Shown here: positions 55,756 to 64,000 of the stretch, in pieces
Layout of the letters: every line of letters begins with the position of its first letter
Numbering within the stretch: the stretch's first letter is position 1
NCBI GenBank assembly: GCA_963665925.1
Contig: OY762511.1
Span: forward strand, 2,232,001-2,296,000
DNA from: G963665925 sp963665925
GTDB taxonomy: Bacteria; Bacillota; Clostridia; Peptostreptococcales; Acidaminobacteraceae
Direction of reading: 5' to 3'
DNA: 64,000 bases
Made by a program: the position numbers and the translations under genes
The notes under the pieces: generated by a model
Seen by the model: the letters and a program-made list of their open reading frames with translations, nothing else
Databases searched by the model: none
What the model was told of the DNA's origin: nothing

Positions 55756-56876
55756 GCCTTGCACGCTTATTTTCTGTTGTTAAAAAAGAGTTCATACACA
55801 TTCGAAGAGATAAACCAAGTCTTATTATTGCCATACTCATGCCTGTGATTTTTACACTCCTATTTGGCTACGCGGTCAATACCGATGTTGAAACCATTGA
55901 CATGGTCGTCCTGGACATGGATAAGACCCCGCAGAGCAGAGAGCTTATTGACAAGTTTGATGCCACACGGTATTTCAGTCCGACAAAATACCTGAAGAAC
56001 ACGGGTGAAATCAGGCGTGCCATAATGGATGATTCAGCGGATGTCGCCCTGGTAATTCCAGCTGGCTTTGGGAAAAAAATAGAAGAAGGCGAAAAGTCCA
56101 CTACCCAGCTGATTATAAATGGCGTCGATCCGACAACGGCAAGAACGGCGCTTCAAAGCAGTGTCATGCTGTCTAGAACTTATGTTTTTGAGCTGATTGA
56201 GTCATCGGGGTTTGACTTGTCATCGAACATGGACAGATTGGATATACGGACCAAGGTCTGGTTCAATCCAGACATGGAGAGTTCCAAGTTTATCATACCG
56301 GCGCTGATTGGCTTGGTCATGCAGAACATTACGGTAATTCTCACCGCCTTTTCCCTTGTACGTGAAAAGGAACGCGGAACCATAGAGCTCCTTATTGTCA
56401 CGCCAATAAAAAGTGTAGAGCTCATTGTGGGTAAAATGGCACCTTACGTCATTATAGGCACCATCGATTTTCTTATAGCGCTTTTTCTGGGGACCTGGTG
56501 GTTTGAGGTACCCATTGTGGGGTCGCTGCCCCTGCTCATTATCCTGGGAATTCTCTTTGTCATGTGTGCCCTGGCCATAGGCATGCTGATATCAACCATA
56601 GCCAGCAATCAGGCCCAGGCCATGCAAATGGCACTTCTCTTCCTGCTACCAAGTGTAATCCTTTCAGGATTCATGTTTCCGCGCGAGGCCATGCCCATGC
56701 CCATATATATGGCGGGGTATGCACTGCCGGTAACCTATTTCATCAACATTTTAAGGGATATCATACTCAAGGGTGCTGATTTCACCTATCTGATTCATGA
56801 TACCATTGCCCTTGGCATACTGACGGTCATTCTGCTTGCTGTTGCATCGACACAGTTCAAGAAAAGACTGGACTAA
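55752..56876 (+). CDS. ABC-2 type permease
   Basis: A 374-residue membrane subunit of the YhgE/YbhS/YbhR type. One N-terminal helix (about 25-43), a large extracytoplasmic domain (about 45-175) and five C-terminal helices (about 180-370) with the ABC-2 motif REKERGTIELLIVTPIKSVELIVGK. Start TTG 55752 overlaps the ATPase stop (TTGA). Related systems encode two permeases (YbhS and YbhR); only one is present here, so a homodimer is implied. A terminator follows. Confidence 0.92.
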   Translation: MSLARLFSVVKKEFIHIRRDKPSLIIAILMPVIFTLLFGYAVNTDVETIDMVVLDMDKTPQSRELIDKFDATRYFSPTKYLKNTGEIRRAIMDDSADVALVIPAGFGKKIEEGEKSTTQLIINGVDPTTARTALQSSVMLSRTYVFELIESSGFDLSSNMDRLDIRTKVWFNPDMESSKFIIPALIGLVMQNITVILTAFSLVREKERGTIELLIVTPIKSVELIVGKMAPYVIIGTIDFLIALFLGTWWFEVPIVGSLPLLIILGILFVMCALAIGMLISTIASNQAQAMQMALLFLLPSVILSGFMFPREAMPMPIYMAGYALPVTYFINILRDIILKGADFTYLIHDTIALGILTVILLAVASTQFKKRLD

Positions 56877-56889
56877 ACTAAAACCTGAG

Positions 56890-56947
56890 AAAGGACCCTG
56901 TGGAAAGACGCACCTTATGTGCGGCCTGTCCATAGGGTCCTTTTTAG
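56890..56947 (+). terminator. Intrinsic terminator of the TetR-ABC operon
   Basis: Stem AAAGGACCCTGTGGA (56890-56904) / TCCATAGGGTCCTTT (56929-56943) with one mismatch, ending in TTTTT. An inner GACGCAC/GTGCGGC pairing may extend it. Confidence 0.85.
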
Positions 56948-57004
56948 ATGGATGCTTTGTGTACGTCCTGTGGACAAAGAGTTAAGAAAGCATTAAACAT
57001 GCTC

Positions 57005-57032
57005 AAAACAGGCGTTTTCGACCTGTTTTTTA
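57005..57032 (+). terminator. Second terminator-like hairpin before the MacB-like operon
   Basis: AAAACAGG (57005-57012) / CCTGTTTT (57022-57029) followed by TT. It may back up the previous terminator or act as an attenuator, but it lies upstream of the likely promoter. Confidence 0.55.
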
Positions 57033-57068
57033 AGTTAATTTTAAGACTTGTCTGTTAGGTTTTATGAT
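57030..57068 (+). promoter_or_regulatory. TTAAG direct repeats and -10 element of the MacB-like operon
   Basis: TTAAG at 57030-57034 and 57041-57045 are 11 bp apart, as in sites of OmpR-family regulators, and TATGAT (57063-57068) can be a -10 element. The -35 hexamer is poor, which fits an activated promoter. Regulator unknown. Confidence 0.35.
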
Positions 57069-57107
57069 GAATGAGTGTTGAATTTGAAAAACCATAAGGG
57101 GGTATAT

Positions 57108-59633
57108 ATGAAAATACTCATAAAGTATACATTTCGCAATATCAAGGAGCATAAGTTCAGGACATTTCTCATTTTGATCTCCATCATGCTTTCTGTAGGC
57201 CTGTTTTTTGGTTCTCTTTCGGTATCCGATGCCCTTGTAGAGCTCGTCATGGACAATATTAAAAGCTTTATCGGCAGTGCGGAAGTCTACGTTGGTCCAG
57301 GTCCTGCCAGTGAGACATACACAATCAAGATGAAGGACCTGGGAGATGTTGAAAGTCAGGTCGAGTATGCGGTCGGGGTTGTTGAAAACGGAGCCGATTA
57401 TCGGTCGGTAGACGGCAAGGACACACCAATTTCCATAAAAGGTTTCAGACTGGAAGATTTGGAGCTTATGAATCCAGTTCGCTTCGAATCATTTATGGGG
57501 CAAGAGGCGTTTACAGGAAAAACGGTCATTATTGGAAAGGGTTTCGCTGAAAGCCAGGGCCTCGAACTTGGCGATACCCTAAGATTGAAGTTTTCTGATG
57601 ATGACATAAAGATGTTCAAGATTGCGGGTATAGCGGCAAATGAAGGCTTTTTTAAGAAAAGTATGGCATTTTCGGATGACACGGTCACCGTAATTGTGCC
57701 GCGAGAAACCTTGAGTCGGTTTTTAGGCTCACCAAATCTGGTCAATACGATTTATATAAAAACAGCTGATGACAGTAAGGTAGATGAGACCATTGAAGCC
57801 TTAAAGACCATTTACAAAACTGAATCGGTTGAAAAGATGATTACAAAGAGTGAACTTGAGGCTGAGGTGAGGCCGATTCGGATTCCCTTCATGTTCATGC
57901 TCATTCTCGTTGTGATTATCAGTACATTCATCATATATACATCTTTCAAGGTCATAACCCTCGAGAGACTCCCTATGCTGGGAACCTTCCGAAGCATTGG
58001 GGCAACGAAGAAAATGACCGATGCGGTCATGATTTCTGAGGCCTTCACATACGGGACCCTGGGAAGCCTTCTTGGGTGCGGCATCGGGCACGTCTTTCTC
58101 AAGTTCATAATTCAAATGATGGCAGGAGAATTCGGGGTGGACAAGGTTGTCTATCCGGTGAAGAACCTGTTTGCTGCCCTTACTTTTGGCGTGGTCCTTT
58201 CCATTGGAAGTGCACTGATCCCAATTGTGAAGGTATCACGGATTCCTGTAAAGGAAGTACTTCTGAACATCATTGATGGAACAAGACGCAAGAGAAGGTA
58301 TTTGCGCTATGTGACTGGTGCGGTGCTTGGACTGAGTTCCTTCCTATTGCCGGTCGTGTTCGCTGAGGGAACTATGGCGGCGGTTTCGGGCGGCCTGGGC
58401 ATAGTCTTGCTCATTGCCTCTCTGGTTTGCTTCGTTCCCCTTCTGACAGACACCTTTATCCGTCTTTCAGAGGGCCTGTTTGCAAGGGTGTTTGGGAATA
58501 TCGGTCTTCTGGCTGTCAAGAATATGCGCGGCAATAAAAGCACCTATGACAATGTCATTCTGCTGACCATAGGACTTGCAAGCATGCTGACCATCAGCGT
58601 CATGGGTATGGGTATACAGAATGAGACCCTCTCTGCATTTGAAATGCAGACCTATGACATACATGTCTATGCGTCAGAAGCGACACCGACAACGACACAG
58701 CGGATTCTATCCATTGAAGGGATTGCAGACAGTATTTTGTATCAGGAATCCTGGGATGCCTACAAGTATGAGGGGGAAGAAAAGGCCTTTCTCAAGAAAT
58801 TGATCGGTGTGGACAATGCAAGGTATCTGGACTTTTTTAAATATGACATTCTAAATCATGAGGATGACAAGGTGGTCTTTGAGAAACTCTTCCATGGCAG
58901 GAACCTCATACTGGGTACAACTGTACGCGACAAGTATGGGCTTCAAGAAGGACAAGTGCTGTCTCTCGACACGGGTGAGGGCATAAGAGACTATAAAATC
59001 ATTGGATTTGTCAACACAAAGGTTGCAAACGGCATAGTCGGTATAACGAGCAGGTCCAATCTCAAAAATGATCTGAAGCAGAGCTGGGGACTTCGGATGG
59101 CCATGAAAATCCTGCCGGGCTATGATGGCGATGCCATGGTCATGAAAATCGAAGACAAACTGAAAAATATGAGCTGGTATGAAGTGCGTACGCTGGAAAG
59201 CCAGAAGAAGGATTATATTGAAGAGAACAAGAAAATCATCATGGTATTGTCAGCCTTTTCAGCAGCAACGGCGCTGATTGGTTCAATAGGGGTTATGAAT
59301 AATTTTCTGGTCAGCTTTCTTGCCCGAAAAAAGGCACTGGCCATTTACGCTTCGGTGGGTATGAGCAGGGAACAGAAAAAATCCATGCTTCTCATTGAAG
59401 CGGTTTCTGGTGGTTTGATTGGGGCTGTCTTTGGCATTGCCGTTACCCTGCTGATTATTTTCCGCGTGGGTGCACTGCTTGCTAAGATAGACGTTACACT
59501 GGTTATGGAGCTGACCCTTCAGACGGCAATTTTAGGACTTTCCGGTTCGGTGCTGGTATGCCTGCTGTCATCGATTGGTGTATTGAGGCGCTCGAAAAAA
59601 GTAAGTATTATAGAAGAATTGAGATATGAATAG
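57108..59633 (+). CDS. FtsX-domain (MacB-like) ABC permease
   Basis: An 841-residue permease. An N-terminal helix (about 14-35), a large extracytoplasmic domain (about 40-255) and a first FtsX unit (three helices, about 257-390) are followed by a mirrored second half: helix near 405-445, extracytoplasmic region about 510-705 and FtsX unit about 720-830. This is the long (two-FtsX) type found in Firmicutes. ATG 57108 has GGGGG upstream; the frame-start at 57075 has no site. With the next two genes it forms an ABC-permease, ATPase and adaptor set, probably exporting peptides or lipids, or acting as a mechanotransmitter as MacB does. Confidence 0.9.
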   Translation: MKILIKYTFRNIKEHKFRTFLILISIMLSVGLFFGSLSVSDALVELVMDNIKSFIGSAEVYVGPGPASETYTIKMKDLGDVESQVEYAVGVVENGADYRSVDGKDTPISIKGFRLEDLELMNPVRFESFMGQEAFTGKTVIIGKGFAESQGLELGDTLRLKFSDDDIKMFKIAGIAANEGFFKKSMAFSDDTVTVIVPRETLSRFLGSPNLVNTIYIKTADDSKVDETIEALKTIYKTESVEKMITKSELEAEVRPIRIPFMFMLILVVIISTFIIYTSFKVITLERLPMLGTFRSIGATKKMTDAVMISEAFTYGTLGSLLGCGIGHVFLKFIIQMMAGEFGVDKVVYPVKNLFAALTFGVVLSIGSALIPIVKVSRIPVKEVLLNIIDGTRRKRRYLRYVTGAVLGLSSFLLPVVFAEGTMAAVSGGLGIVLLIASLVCFVPLLTDTFIRLSEGLFARVFGNIGLLAVKNMRGNKSTYDNVILLTIGLASMLTISVMGMGIQNETLSAFEMQTYDIHVYASEATPTTTQRILSIEGIADSILYQESWDAYKYEGEEKAFLKKLIGVDNARYLDFFKYDILNHEDDKVVFEKLFHGRNLILGTTVRDKYGLQEGQVLSLDTGEGIRDYKIIGFVNTKVANGIVGITSRSNLKNDLKQSWGLRMAMKILPGYDGDAMVMKIEDKLKNMSWYEVRTLESQKKDYIEENKKIIMVLSAFSAATALIGSIGVMNNFLVSFLARKKALAIYASVGMSREQKKSMLLIEAVSGGLIGAVFGIAVTLLIIFRVGALLAKIDVTLVMELTLQTAILGLSGSVLVCLLSSIGVLRRSKKVSIIEELRYE

Positions 59634-59644
59634 GAGTTGGGCTA

Positions 59645-60316
59645 ATGTCAGCAATTGTAGATGTAAGAGAAGTATGCAAAAACTTCGTGCTGGGGGATGA
59701 AGAGGTCAAGGTGCTTAAAACCCTTGATTTTAAAATAGAAAAGGGCGAGTTTGTTTCCCTGATGGGCCCGTCGGGTTCGGGCAAGTCAACCCTCCTTTAT
59801 CTGATTGGTGGACTGGACTGCCCATCCTCGGGTCAGGTGCTTGTTAACGGGAAAGAACTGAAGCTTATGAAGGATAAAGAAGAAAGCATCATGCGCAGAA
59901 GGGAAATTGGCTTTGTGTTTCAGTTCTACAACCTGATTCCAAATTTGAATGTAGAGGAAAATGTACTCTTGCCAATTTTGTTGGATGGAAAAAATCCCAA
60001 GAAGCATCAAGGGAAACTGGATGAAATACTGGAGCTCGTGGGACTTTCCGATAGGAAACGGCATACGCCCCGTGAACTCTCTGGAGGCCAACAGCAGCGT
60101 GTAGCTATTGCGCGCGCCCTGATTGGTGAACCGGACCTCATATTGGCAGATGAGCCCATAGGAAATCTTGACAGTGTGACAGGTACAGAAATTATGGCGC
60201 TCTTTCAGAGAATCAATAAGGAAAAAGGAAAGACGATTGTACAGGTAACGCATTCTGAGCATGCAGCAAACTACGGTACACGTGTCATCAGGCTAAAAGA
60301 CGGGAGGATTATCTAA
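59645..60316 (+). CDS. ABC ATPase, MacB/LolD type
   Basis: A 223-residue ATPase. Walker A GPSGSGKST (about 40-48), Q loop FVFQFYNLIPNL, signature LSGGQQQRVAIARAL (about 142-156), Walker B LILADEPIGNLD and H-loop QVTHSEH. The DEPxGNLD form is the hallmark of the FtsE/LolD/MacB subgroup, which pairs with FtsX permeases such as the one just upstream. The start has AGGAG upstream. It ends in TAATG with the adaptor gene, a 1-base overlap. Confidence 0.94.
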   Translation: MSAIVDVREVCKNFVLGDEEVKVLKTLDFKIEKGEFVSLMGPSGSGKSTLLYLIGGLDCPSSGQVLVNGKELKLMKDKEESIMRRREIGFVFQFYNLIPNLNVEENVLLPILLDGKNPKKHQGKLDEILELVGLSDRKRHTPRELSGGQQQRVAIARALIGEPDLILADEPIGNLDSVTGTEIMALFQRINKEKGKTIVQVTHSEHAANYGTRVIRLKDGRII

Positions 60317-61323
60317 TGAAAAGGGGATATTTATATGCTGTGGTTCTTGCAGCGGGGGTGTTTCTTGTAGGGTGTGGCGCTGCAGAGGTGCCTGAGTCTG
60401 CTGAGGCTGCAGATATGACAGAGGCAATTGAGGTGCCTGCCATTGAATCGGTAGAAGCTTACGGTATTGTGGAAGCAACAGATGAGCAGGGAATCAGCGT
60501 GGATTTTGACGCACGTATCAATAAGATATATGTAAAGGCGGGGGAACGTATTTCCAGTGGCGATAAGCTGGTAGATTTTGATATCAGTGTTCTGGAGGAT
60601 GAGATAGCCAGTCAGGAAATGGAAATTGAAGAGACTGAATTCGAAATAAGAAATGGAGACTATTCGGTAGAGCGCCTTGAGCTGGATGTGGAGAACTCGA
60701 GTGCTGAACTGGAGGACTTGAAAAAGCGCCTTGCTAGAAATGAGGAACTCTTCAGCGTTGGCGCCATATCACAGGAGACCTACGATACTCTAACAGAAGA
60801 AGTTGGGCAGAAGAAAAGAGAACACGCAAAGCTTGTACTGAATCTGAAAAGCACCAGAGCACAGGTGGAGGGCGAGCAGAACGCGCTGAGAAACAAGCTG
60901 GAACGCCTGAACGATGAGCTCCAGAGGCTCAATGAGAAATACTCAAAGGCCAATTTTGTAAACGGCAATCAAATTGTCTCTAAAATTGACAAGGGCGTTG
61001 TCTCTGAGGTCAGTGCCAAAGAGGGCGATTATGTTGACCGTGAAATCAGTGTCATGACCATTGTCGATCTGGATTCCAGAATCGTCCGCGCAGATATTGC
61101 GGAGGAGTTCATCAGCCGGATCTATGAGGGCCAGAAAGCCGAAGTGTCATCGCAGGCTGTGCCTGACAAGGTCTACTCAGGACACGTGGTTCGTATTTGG
61201 GGCACATCGGTCAAAAAAGGTGGGGAGACCATTGTTCCAATAGAGATTGCCCTGGATGATATGGACGACGAGCTCTTCCTCAACTTCAATGTGGACGTGA
61301 AAATCCTTCTTGAAGACAAGTAA
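60316..61323 (+). CDS. Membrane-fusion (HlyD/MacA-like) lipoprotein
   Basis: A 335-residue adaptor with a lipobox LVGC, putting Cys19 at the mature N terminus. A first lipoyl half (INKIYVKAGERISSGDKLVDFD, in part), a coiled-coil hairpin (about 95-220) and the second half (KGVVSEVSAKEGDYV, about 230) are followed by beta-barrel domains. It completes a permease-ATPase-adaptor operon of MacAB type. It is distinct from the HlyD-like protein at 53931, so two separate tripartite-type exporters lie next to each other. A strong terminator follows. Confidence 0.88.
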   Translation: MKRGYLYAVVLAAGVFLVGCGAAEVPESAEAADMTEAIEVPAIESVEAYGIVEATDEQGISVDFDARINKIYVKAGERISSGDKLVDFDISVLEDEIASQEMEIEETEFEIRNGDYSVERLELDVENSSAELEDLKKRLARNEELFSVGAISQETYDTLTEEVGQKKREHAKLVLNLKSTRAQVEGEQNALRNKLERLNDELQRLNEKYSKANFVNGNQIVSKIDKGVVSEVSAKEGDYVDREISVMTIVDLDSRIVRADIAEEFISRIYEGQKAEVSSQAVPDKVYSGHVVRIWGTSVKKGGETIVPIEIALDDMDDELFLNFNVDVKILLEDK

Positions 61324-61343
61324 AAAGTATTTATGACTAAATA

Positions 61344-61386
61344 AGCACAATTGACGAAAGCGGATGCTGTCAATTGTGCTTTTCTA
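61344..61386 (+). terminator. Intrinsic terminator of the MacAB-like operon
   Basis: AGCACAATTGAC (61344-61355) / GTCAATTGTGCT (61369-61380), then TTTC and a T-rich stretch. Confidence 0.85.
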
Positions 61387-61557
61387 ATTTTTTATTCTTT
61401 TTTGATGCGAATCTGGTAGGATTTTATAAAGACCTTATACAATTTCAAGCCATGGTCTTGAGAAATTGTCAGGATTTAATAATGGACATTTTGAACATAT
61501 GATGTAAACTTAATCATGCGTAAATGTAAGTGTAGAGAAGTGAGTGAGGGCAGGCAA

Positions 61558-62817
61558 TTGGAAATTATTAAAAAGACACCGGTACGTGAGGCGCTCCAGT
61601 GTGCCCTTGATGCATTTGGGACGGTGGGGCGTTTTAAGGAAGTGCATATCAGCGATTCTCTGGGACATATTCTGGCTGAGGATGCCTTTGTGAACATGGA
61701 TTTGCCGCCGTTTACAAAATCGACAGTCGATGGATATGCAGTATGCCATAGGGATATTGAAGCTGCAAGTGAAGAAACACCGGTTCTACTCACGGTGACT
61801 GGCGAAAGCCATATGGGAAGAATTACGGGGACGACTCTTGAGCCTGGTAAAACGCAATACGTTCCAACAGGCGGGATGCTGCCTGGAGGTGCGGATGCGG
61901 TGGTCATGATTGAAGATACTGTGGTCGATGGGGATGCGCTGAAGGTCTTCAAGGCCCTGTCTGTAAATGAAAATCTGATTTTGAAGGGTCAGGACCTGCG
62001 CTGTGGCGCTCTGGGCCTGAAAAGTGGTACCAAAATGTACCCGCGACATATCGGTCTCCTTGCTTCTATGGGGATCGAACGTGTCAAGGTATATGGCAAG
62101 CCGGTTGTTTCAATCATCATAACCGGAGATGAAATCATTCCCCTGGGGACAGCGCTGAAGGAAGGTCAGATTTATGACATCAATTCCTATAGCCTGAAGG
62201 CGCTTTGCGAAAGCTATGGCCTAGAAGTGTGCATGACTTCAATTGTTGTAGATGACTATGACGCCATGTGCAGGAAAATTGATGAATCCCTGTCCAGGTC
62301 TGATGTACTTCTCATTTCAGGCGGGAGCTCGGTCGGCAAGAAGGACTATACAGTGGAGGCAGTGAAGTCGCGTGCAGGCACAGAGGTGCTTGTGCATGGT
62401 CTTGCCTTTAAGCCGGGGAAGCCGACACTTATTGCCAAGCAGGCAGACAAACTCATTTTGGGTCTGCCCGGGCATCCGGTATCTTCGATTATGGTCATGG
62501 ACATTGTGGGCCGCAGATTGCTCGATGGCATTTGGAACATGGCGCTGGCAAAGCGACACAGGATTCAAGCCGTTCTTACCGACGTGGTTGAACCGGCATT
62601 CGAACGCGACAGCTGTCAAATGGTCCGTGTTGAAAGCCATGGAGATACTTTCCTGGCAAAACCCATTTATGGAAAGTCAGGCATGATTTCCTGGATAGGG
62701 CACTCAGATGGCTATATTGTAGCGGAATACAAGGATGGACCACTCCCTAAAGGCAGTCTTGTGGAAGTATTTTTGTGGGATAATCATAGTAGTTATATCG
62801 GAAATGACTGGGTGTAA
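61558..62817 (+). CDS. moeA: Molybdopterin molybdenumtransferase MoeA
   Basis: An enzyme that inserts molybdenum (or tungsten) into adenylylated molybdopterin. Domain features are DLPPFTKSTVDGYAV (substrate-binding, early), YVPTGGMLPGGADAVVMIED, the MoCF-binding fold with SIIITGDEI and ISGGSSVGKKDY, and the C-terminal beta domain after LGLPGHPVSS. I propose TTG 61558 (419 residues), with GAGGG 7 bases upstream and a normal MoeA N terminus. An in-frame ATG at 61516 gives 433 residues with a Cys-rich start but no ribosome site. A molybdo- or tungsto-enzyme, such as formate dehydrogenase, is implied elsewhere. A formate/nitrite channel follows. Confidence 0.93.
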   Translation: MEIIKKTPVREALQCALDAFGTVGRFKEVHISDSLGHILAEDAFVNMDLPPFTKSTVDGYAVCHRDIEAASEETPVLLTVTGESHMGRITGTTLEPGKTQYVPTGGMLPGGADAVVMIEDTVVDGDALKVFKALSVNENLILKGQDLRCGALGLKSGTKMYPRHIGLLASMGIERVKVYGKPVVSIIITGDEIIPLGTALKEGQIYDINSYSLKALCESYGLEVCMTSIVVDDYDAMCRKIDESLSRSDVLLISGGSSVGKKDYTVEAVKSRAGTEVLVHGLAFKPGKPTLIAKQADKLILGLPGHPVSSIMVMDIVGRRLLDGIWNMALAKRHRIQAVLTDVVEPAFERDSCQMVRVESHGDTFLAKPIYGKSGMISWIGHSDGYIVAEYKDGPLPKGSLVEVFLWDNHSSYIGNDWV

Positions 62818-62862
62818 TTGTAGAAAACTTACAATAGCTAAAAATAGGGTATTTTCAACTTA

Positions 62863-62893
62863 TTGACGATTATTGACGTTTTGATGACGTCAA
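62863..62893. promoter_or_regulatory. TTGACG repeat cluster upstream of the formate/nitrite channel gene
   Basis: TTGACG at 62863-62868 and 62873-62878 (exactly 10 bp apart) and inverted CGTCAA at 62888-62893. The last two form a 7-bp palindrome arm pair TTGACGT/ACGTCAA. It looks like a multi-site operator; the regulator is unknown. It lies about 120 bases before the start. Confidence 0.4.
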
Positions 62894-63011
62894 ATCGTTA
62901 AAAAATTAATAAATCGCCTAGAAATCTCGTAGTATTTCCGCATTGGTTTATGACGCTGTTTCCTTTAGACTGTATCATGGAATTGTAGTTTTATCATAAA
63001 GGGAGGAAACA

Positions 63012-63797
63012 ATGACTAAAAACTTACTGACTCCAGCAGAAATTACGGGTAAAATGCTGGAGGTCTCTGAGAAAAAAGCGAACAATACTTTTGGAAACAT
63101 CCTTCTGCTTGGAATCATGGCAGGCATGTTTATCGCACTTGGCAGCGTCTCGGCAACCGTGATGTGGGCGACGACTAATGATTTGGGCATATCCAAGTTC
63201 CTCGGTGCGGCAATATTTCCAGTAGGGATTATTCTTGTCGTTATTGCCGGTGCTGAGCTCTTCACTGGAAACAACCTGATTTCTCTTGGTTTTATCAACA
63301 AAAGAATTACCCTGGGTGGTCTGTTGAAAAACTGGACTGCGGTTTTCATAGGTAATTTCATCGGCTCTGTATTTATTGCTTATCTTGTTTATAAGGGACA
63401 GCTATGGGGCACGGTCGGAAATTTGAACCATATTGGTGAAAAAGCGGTTGCGGTTGCCCAGGCAAAGGCGGGGCTGACTTTCTCCGTGGCATTTTTCAGG
63501 GGCATTCTATGCAACCTGGTTGTGGCGCTTTCTGTATGGATGGCCATGGGTGCAAATACGGTTTCGGGAAAGGTGCTGACACTGTGGTTCCCGGTAACAG
63601 CATTCGTTATGGCAAGCTATGAGCACGTGGTTGCCAACATGTTCTTCATTCCTGTGGGAATCCTGCATGGTGCTGCAGTAACGTGGTCGCATATGGCAGT
63701 TACCTTCATTCCTGTGGCGCTTGGCAACATTGTCGGAGGTGGCGTGATTATTCCAGTTGCCTATCACCTGATTTATCTTAAAGGGAAAAATAAATAG
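63012..63797 (+). CDS. Formate/nitrite transporter (FNT) family channel
   Basis: A 261-residue pentameric-channel-type membrane protein with six helices. It shows the FNT signatures GMFIALGSVSATV (about 36-48), AGAELFTGNN with the conserved Glu-Leu-Phe-Thr (about 81-90), GILCNLVVALSVWMA (about 166-180) and MASYEHVVANMF with the central His (about 202). In an anaerobic fermenter formate is the most probable substrate; nitrite, hydrosulfide, lactate or acetate are other family cargoes. GGGAGG precedes the ATG. It is separate from moeA (about 190 bases) but the pairing fits formate metabolism. Terminator at 63824-63868. Confidence 0.92.
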   Translation: MTKNLLTPAEITGKMLEVSEKKANNTFGNILLLGIMAGMFIALGSVSATVMWATTNDLGISKFLGAAIFPVGIILVVIAGAELFTGNNLISLGFINKRITLGGLLKNWTAVFIGNFIGSVFIAYLVYKGQLWGTVGNLNHIGEKAVAVAQAKAGLTFSVAFFRGILCNLVVALSVWMAMGANTVSGKVLTLWFPVTAFVMASYEHVVANMFFIPVGILHGAAVTWSHMAVTFIPVALGNIVGGGVIIPVAYHLIYLKGKNK

Positions 63798-63823
63798 TCA
63801 GCTATTCTGATGTTTAATGCTAT

Positions 63824-63868
63824 CCGCTCTGTTTGCGTACGTGATGTACGCTGTCAGAGCGGGTTTTT
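63824..63868 (+). terminator. Intrinsic terminator of the FNT gene
   Basis: CCGCTCTG (63824-63831) / CAGAGCGG (63855-63862) with inner GCGTAC/GTACGC, then GTTTTT. Confidence 0.9.
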
Positions 63869-63941
63869 ACTATACTTGGTTTTCTTGAATTATGTCAACC
63901 ACTCGTGTATACTGTTAAGGTCTTTTATTTACATCAAATCG

Positions 63942-63972
63942 TTACACCCTTTGGGTGCAAAAACGATATAAT
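63942..63972 (+). promoter_or_regulatory. Probable promoter for a gene beyond the window
   Basis: TATAAT at 63967-63972 with a loose -35 TTACAC (63942-63947, 19-base spacing). A small palindrome CACCC/GGGTG lies between them. The gene is not in view. Confidence 0.4.
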
Positions 63973-64000
63973 AGAAGCATTCGTTAGTTGTAATAGAAGC

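Overview
The window looks like the chromosome of a strictly anaerobic, motile, Gram-positive-type bacterium of the Clostridia (Bacillota). The evidence is strong AGGAGG-type ribosome binding sites, sigma-A-like promoters, a Bacillus-type LexA box, HPr kinase, an NAD-linked [FeFe] hydrogenase, two chemoreceptors (one with a heme H-NOX sensor close to that of Thermoanaerobacter), a beta-keto-acid cleavage enzyme and many intrinsic terminators. There are no rRNA or tRNA genes, no CRISPR array, no insertion sequence and no phage gene. Genus cannot be fixed from the sequence; a Peptostreptococcales-like fermenter is only a guess.

Layout. 1-2.5 kb: end of an M23 peptidase, S41 peptidase, AI-2E-family membrane protein. 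2.7-3.3 kb: EF-hand protein. 3.3-3.9 kb: a composite non-coding repeat locus of covarying hairpins, with a smaller relative at 41.1 kb. 4.0-12.8 kb: SOS-controlled uvrB-uvrA, a membrane protein on the minus strand, uvrC, hprK. 12.9-18.0 kb: a long structured leader and a four-gene electron-bifurcating-type hydrogenase operon. 18.2-22 kb: TSUP exporter, tmk, a chemoreceptor with a duplicated sensor. 22.2-26.1 kb: a seven-gene putative H2/redox signalling module (two DRTGG proteins, RsbW-like ATPase, HydS-like hydrogenase, PHP phosphoesterase, a second ATPase, a 56-residue membrane protein). 26.3-29.2 kb: three pseudopilin-like (TadE/TadG type) genes without secretion machinery. 29.3-34.1 kb: M29 aminopeptidase, chromate transporter pair (second gene frameshifted), GH18 protein, methyltransferase. 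34.2-36.9 kb, minus strand: BKACE enzyme, class III aminotransferase, DUF3870. 37-40.5 kb: GlnK/GlnL-type two-component pair plus a dicarboxylate/amino-acid symporter. 40.8-45.8 kb: zinc-ribbon microprotein, aldose epimerase, H-NOX chemoreceptor, nitronate-monooxygenase-like flavoprotein. 46-49.2 kb: pantothenate operon with a DUF2520 reductase and an attenuator-like leader. 49.4-53.1 kb: CitA/CitB-type two-component pair and a 2-hydroxycarboxylate transporter. 53.3-61.3 kb: a TetR-controlled ABC-2 exporter and a MacB-like exporter. 61.5-63.8 kb: moeA and a formate/nitrite channel.

Together the genes describe a fermenter that disposes of electrons as H2 (hydCBA), takes up and ferments organic acids and amino acids under two-component control, senses O2/NO and other cues by chemotaxis, and may regulate its hydrogenase through a HydS-like sensory module. 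The items I consider most worth a second look are the covarying hairpin repeats (3371-3920 and 41100-41208), the HydS/PHP/DRTGG module, the hydrogenase leader, the orphan pseudopilin trio, and the H-NOX receptor whose pocket residues predict O2 binding. Two likely frameshifts (31.28 kb and 35.03 kb) may be real mutations or sequencing errors.
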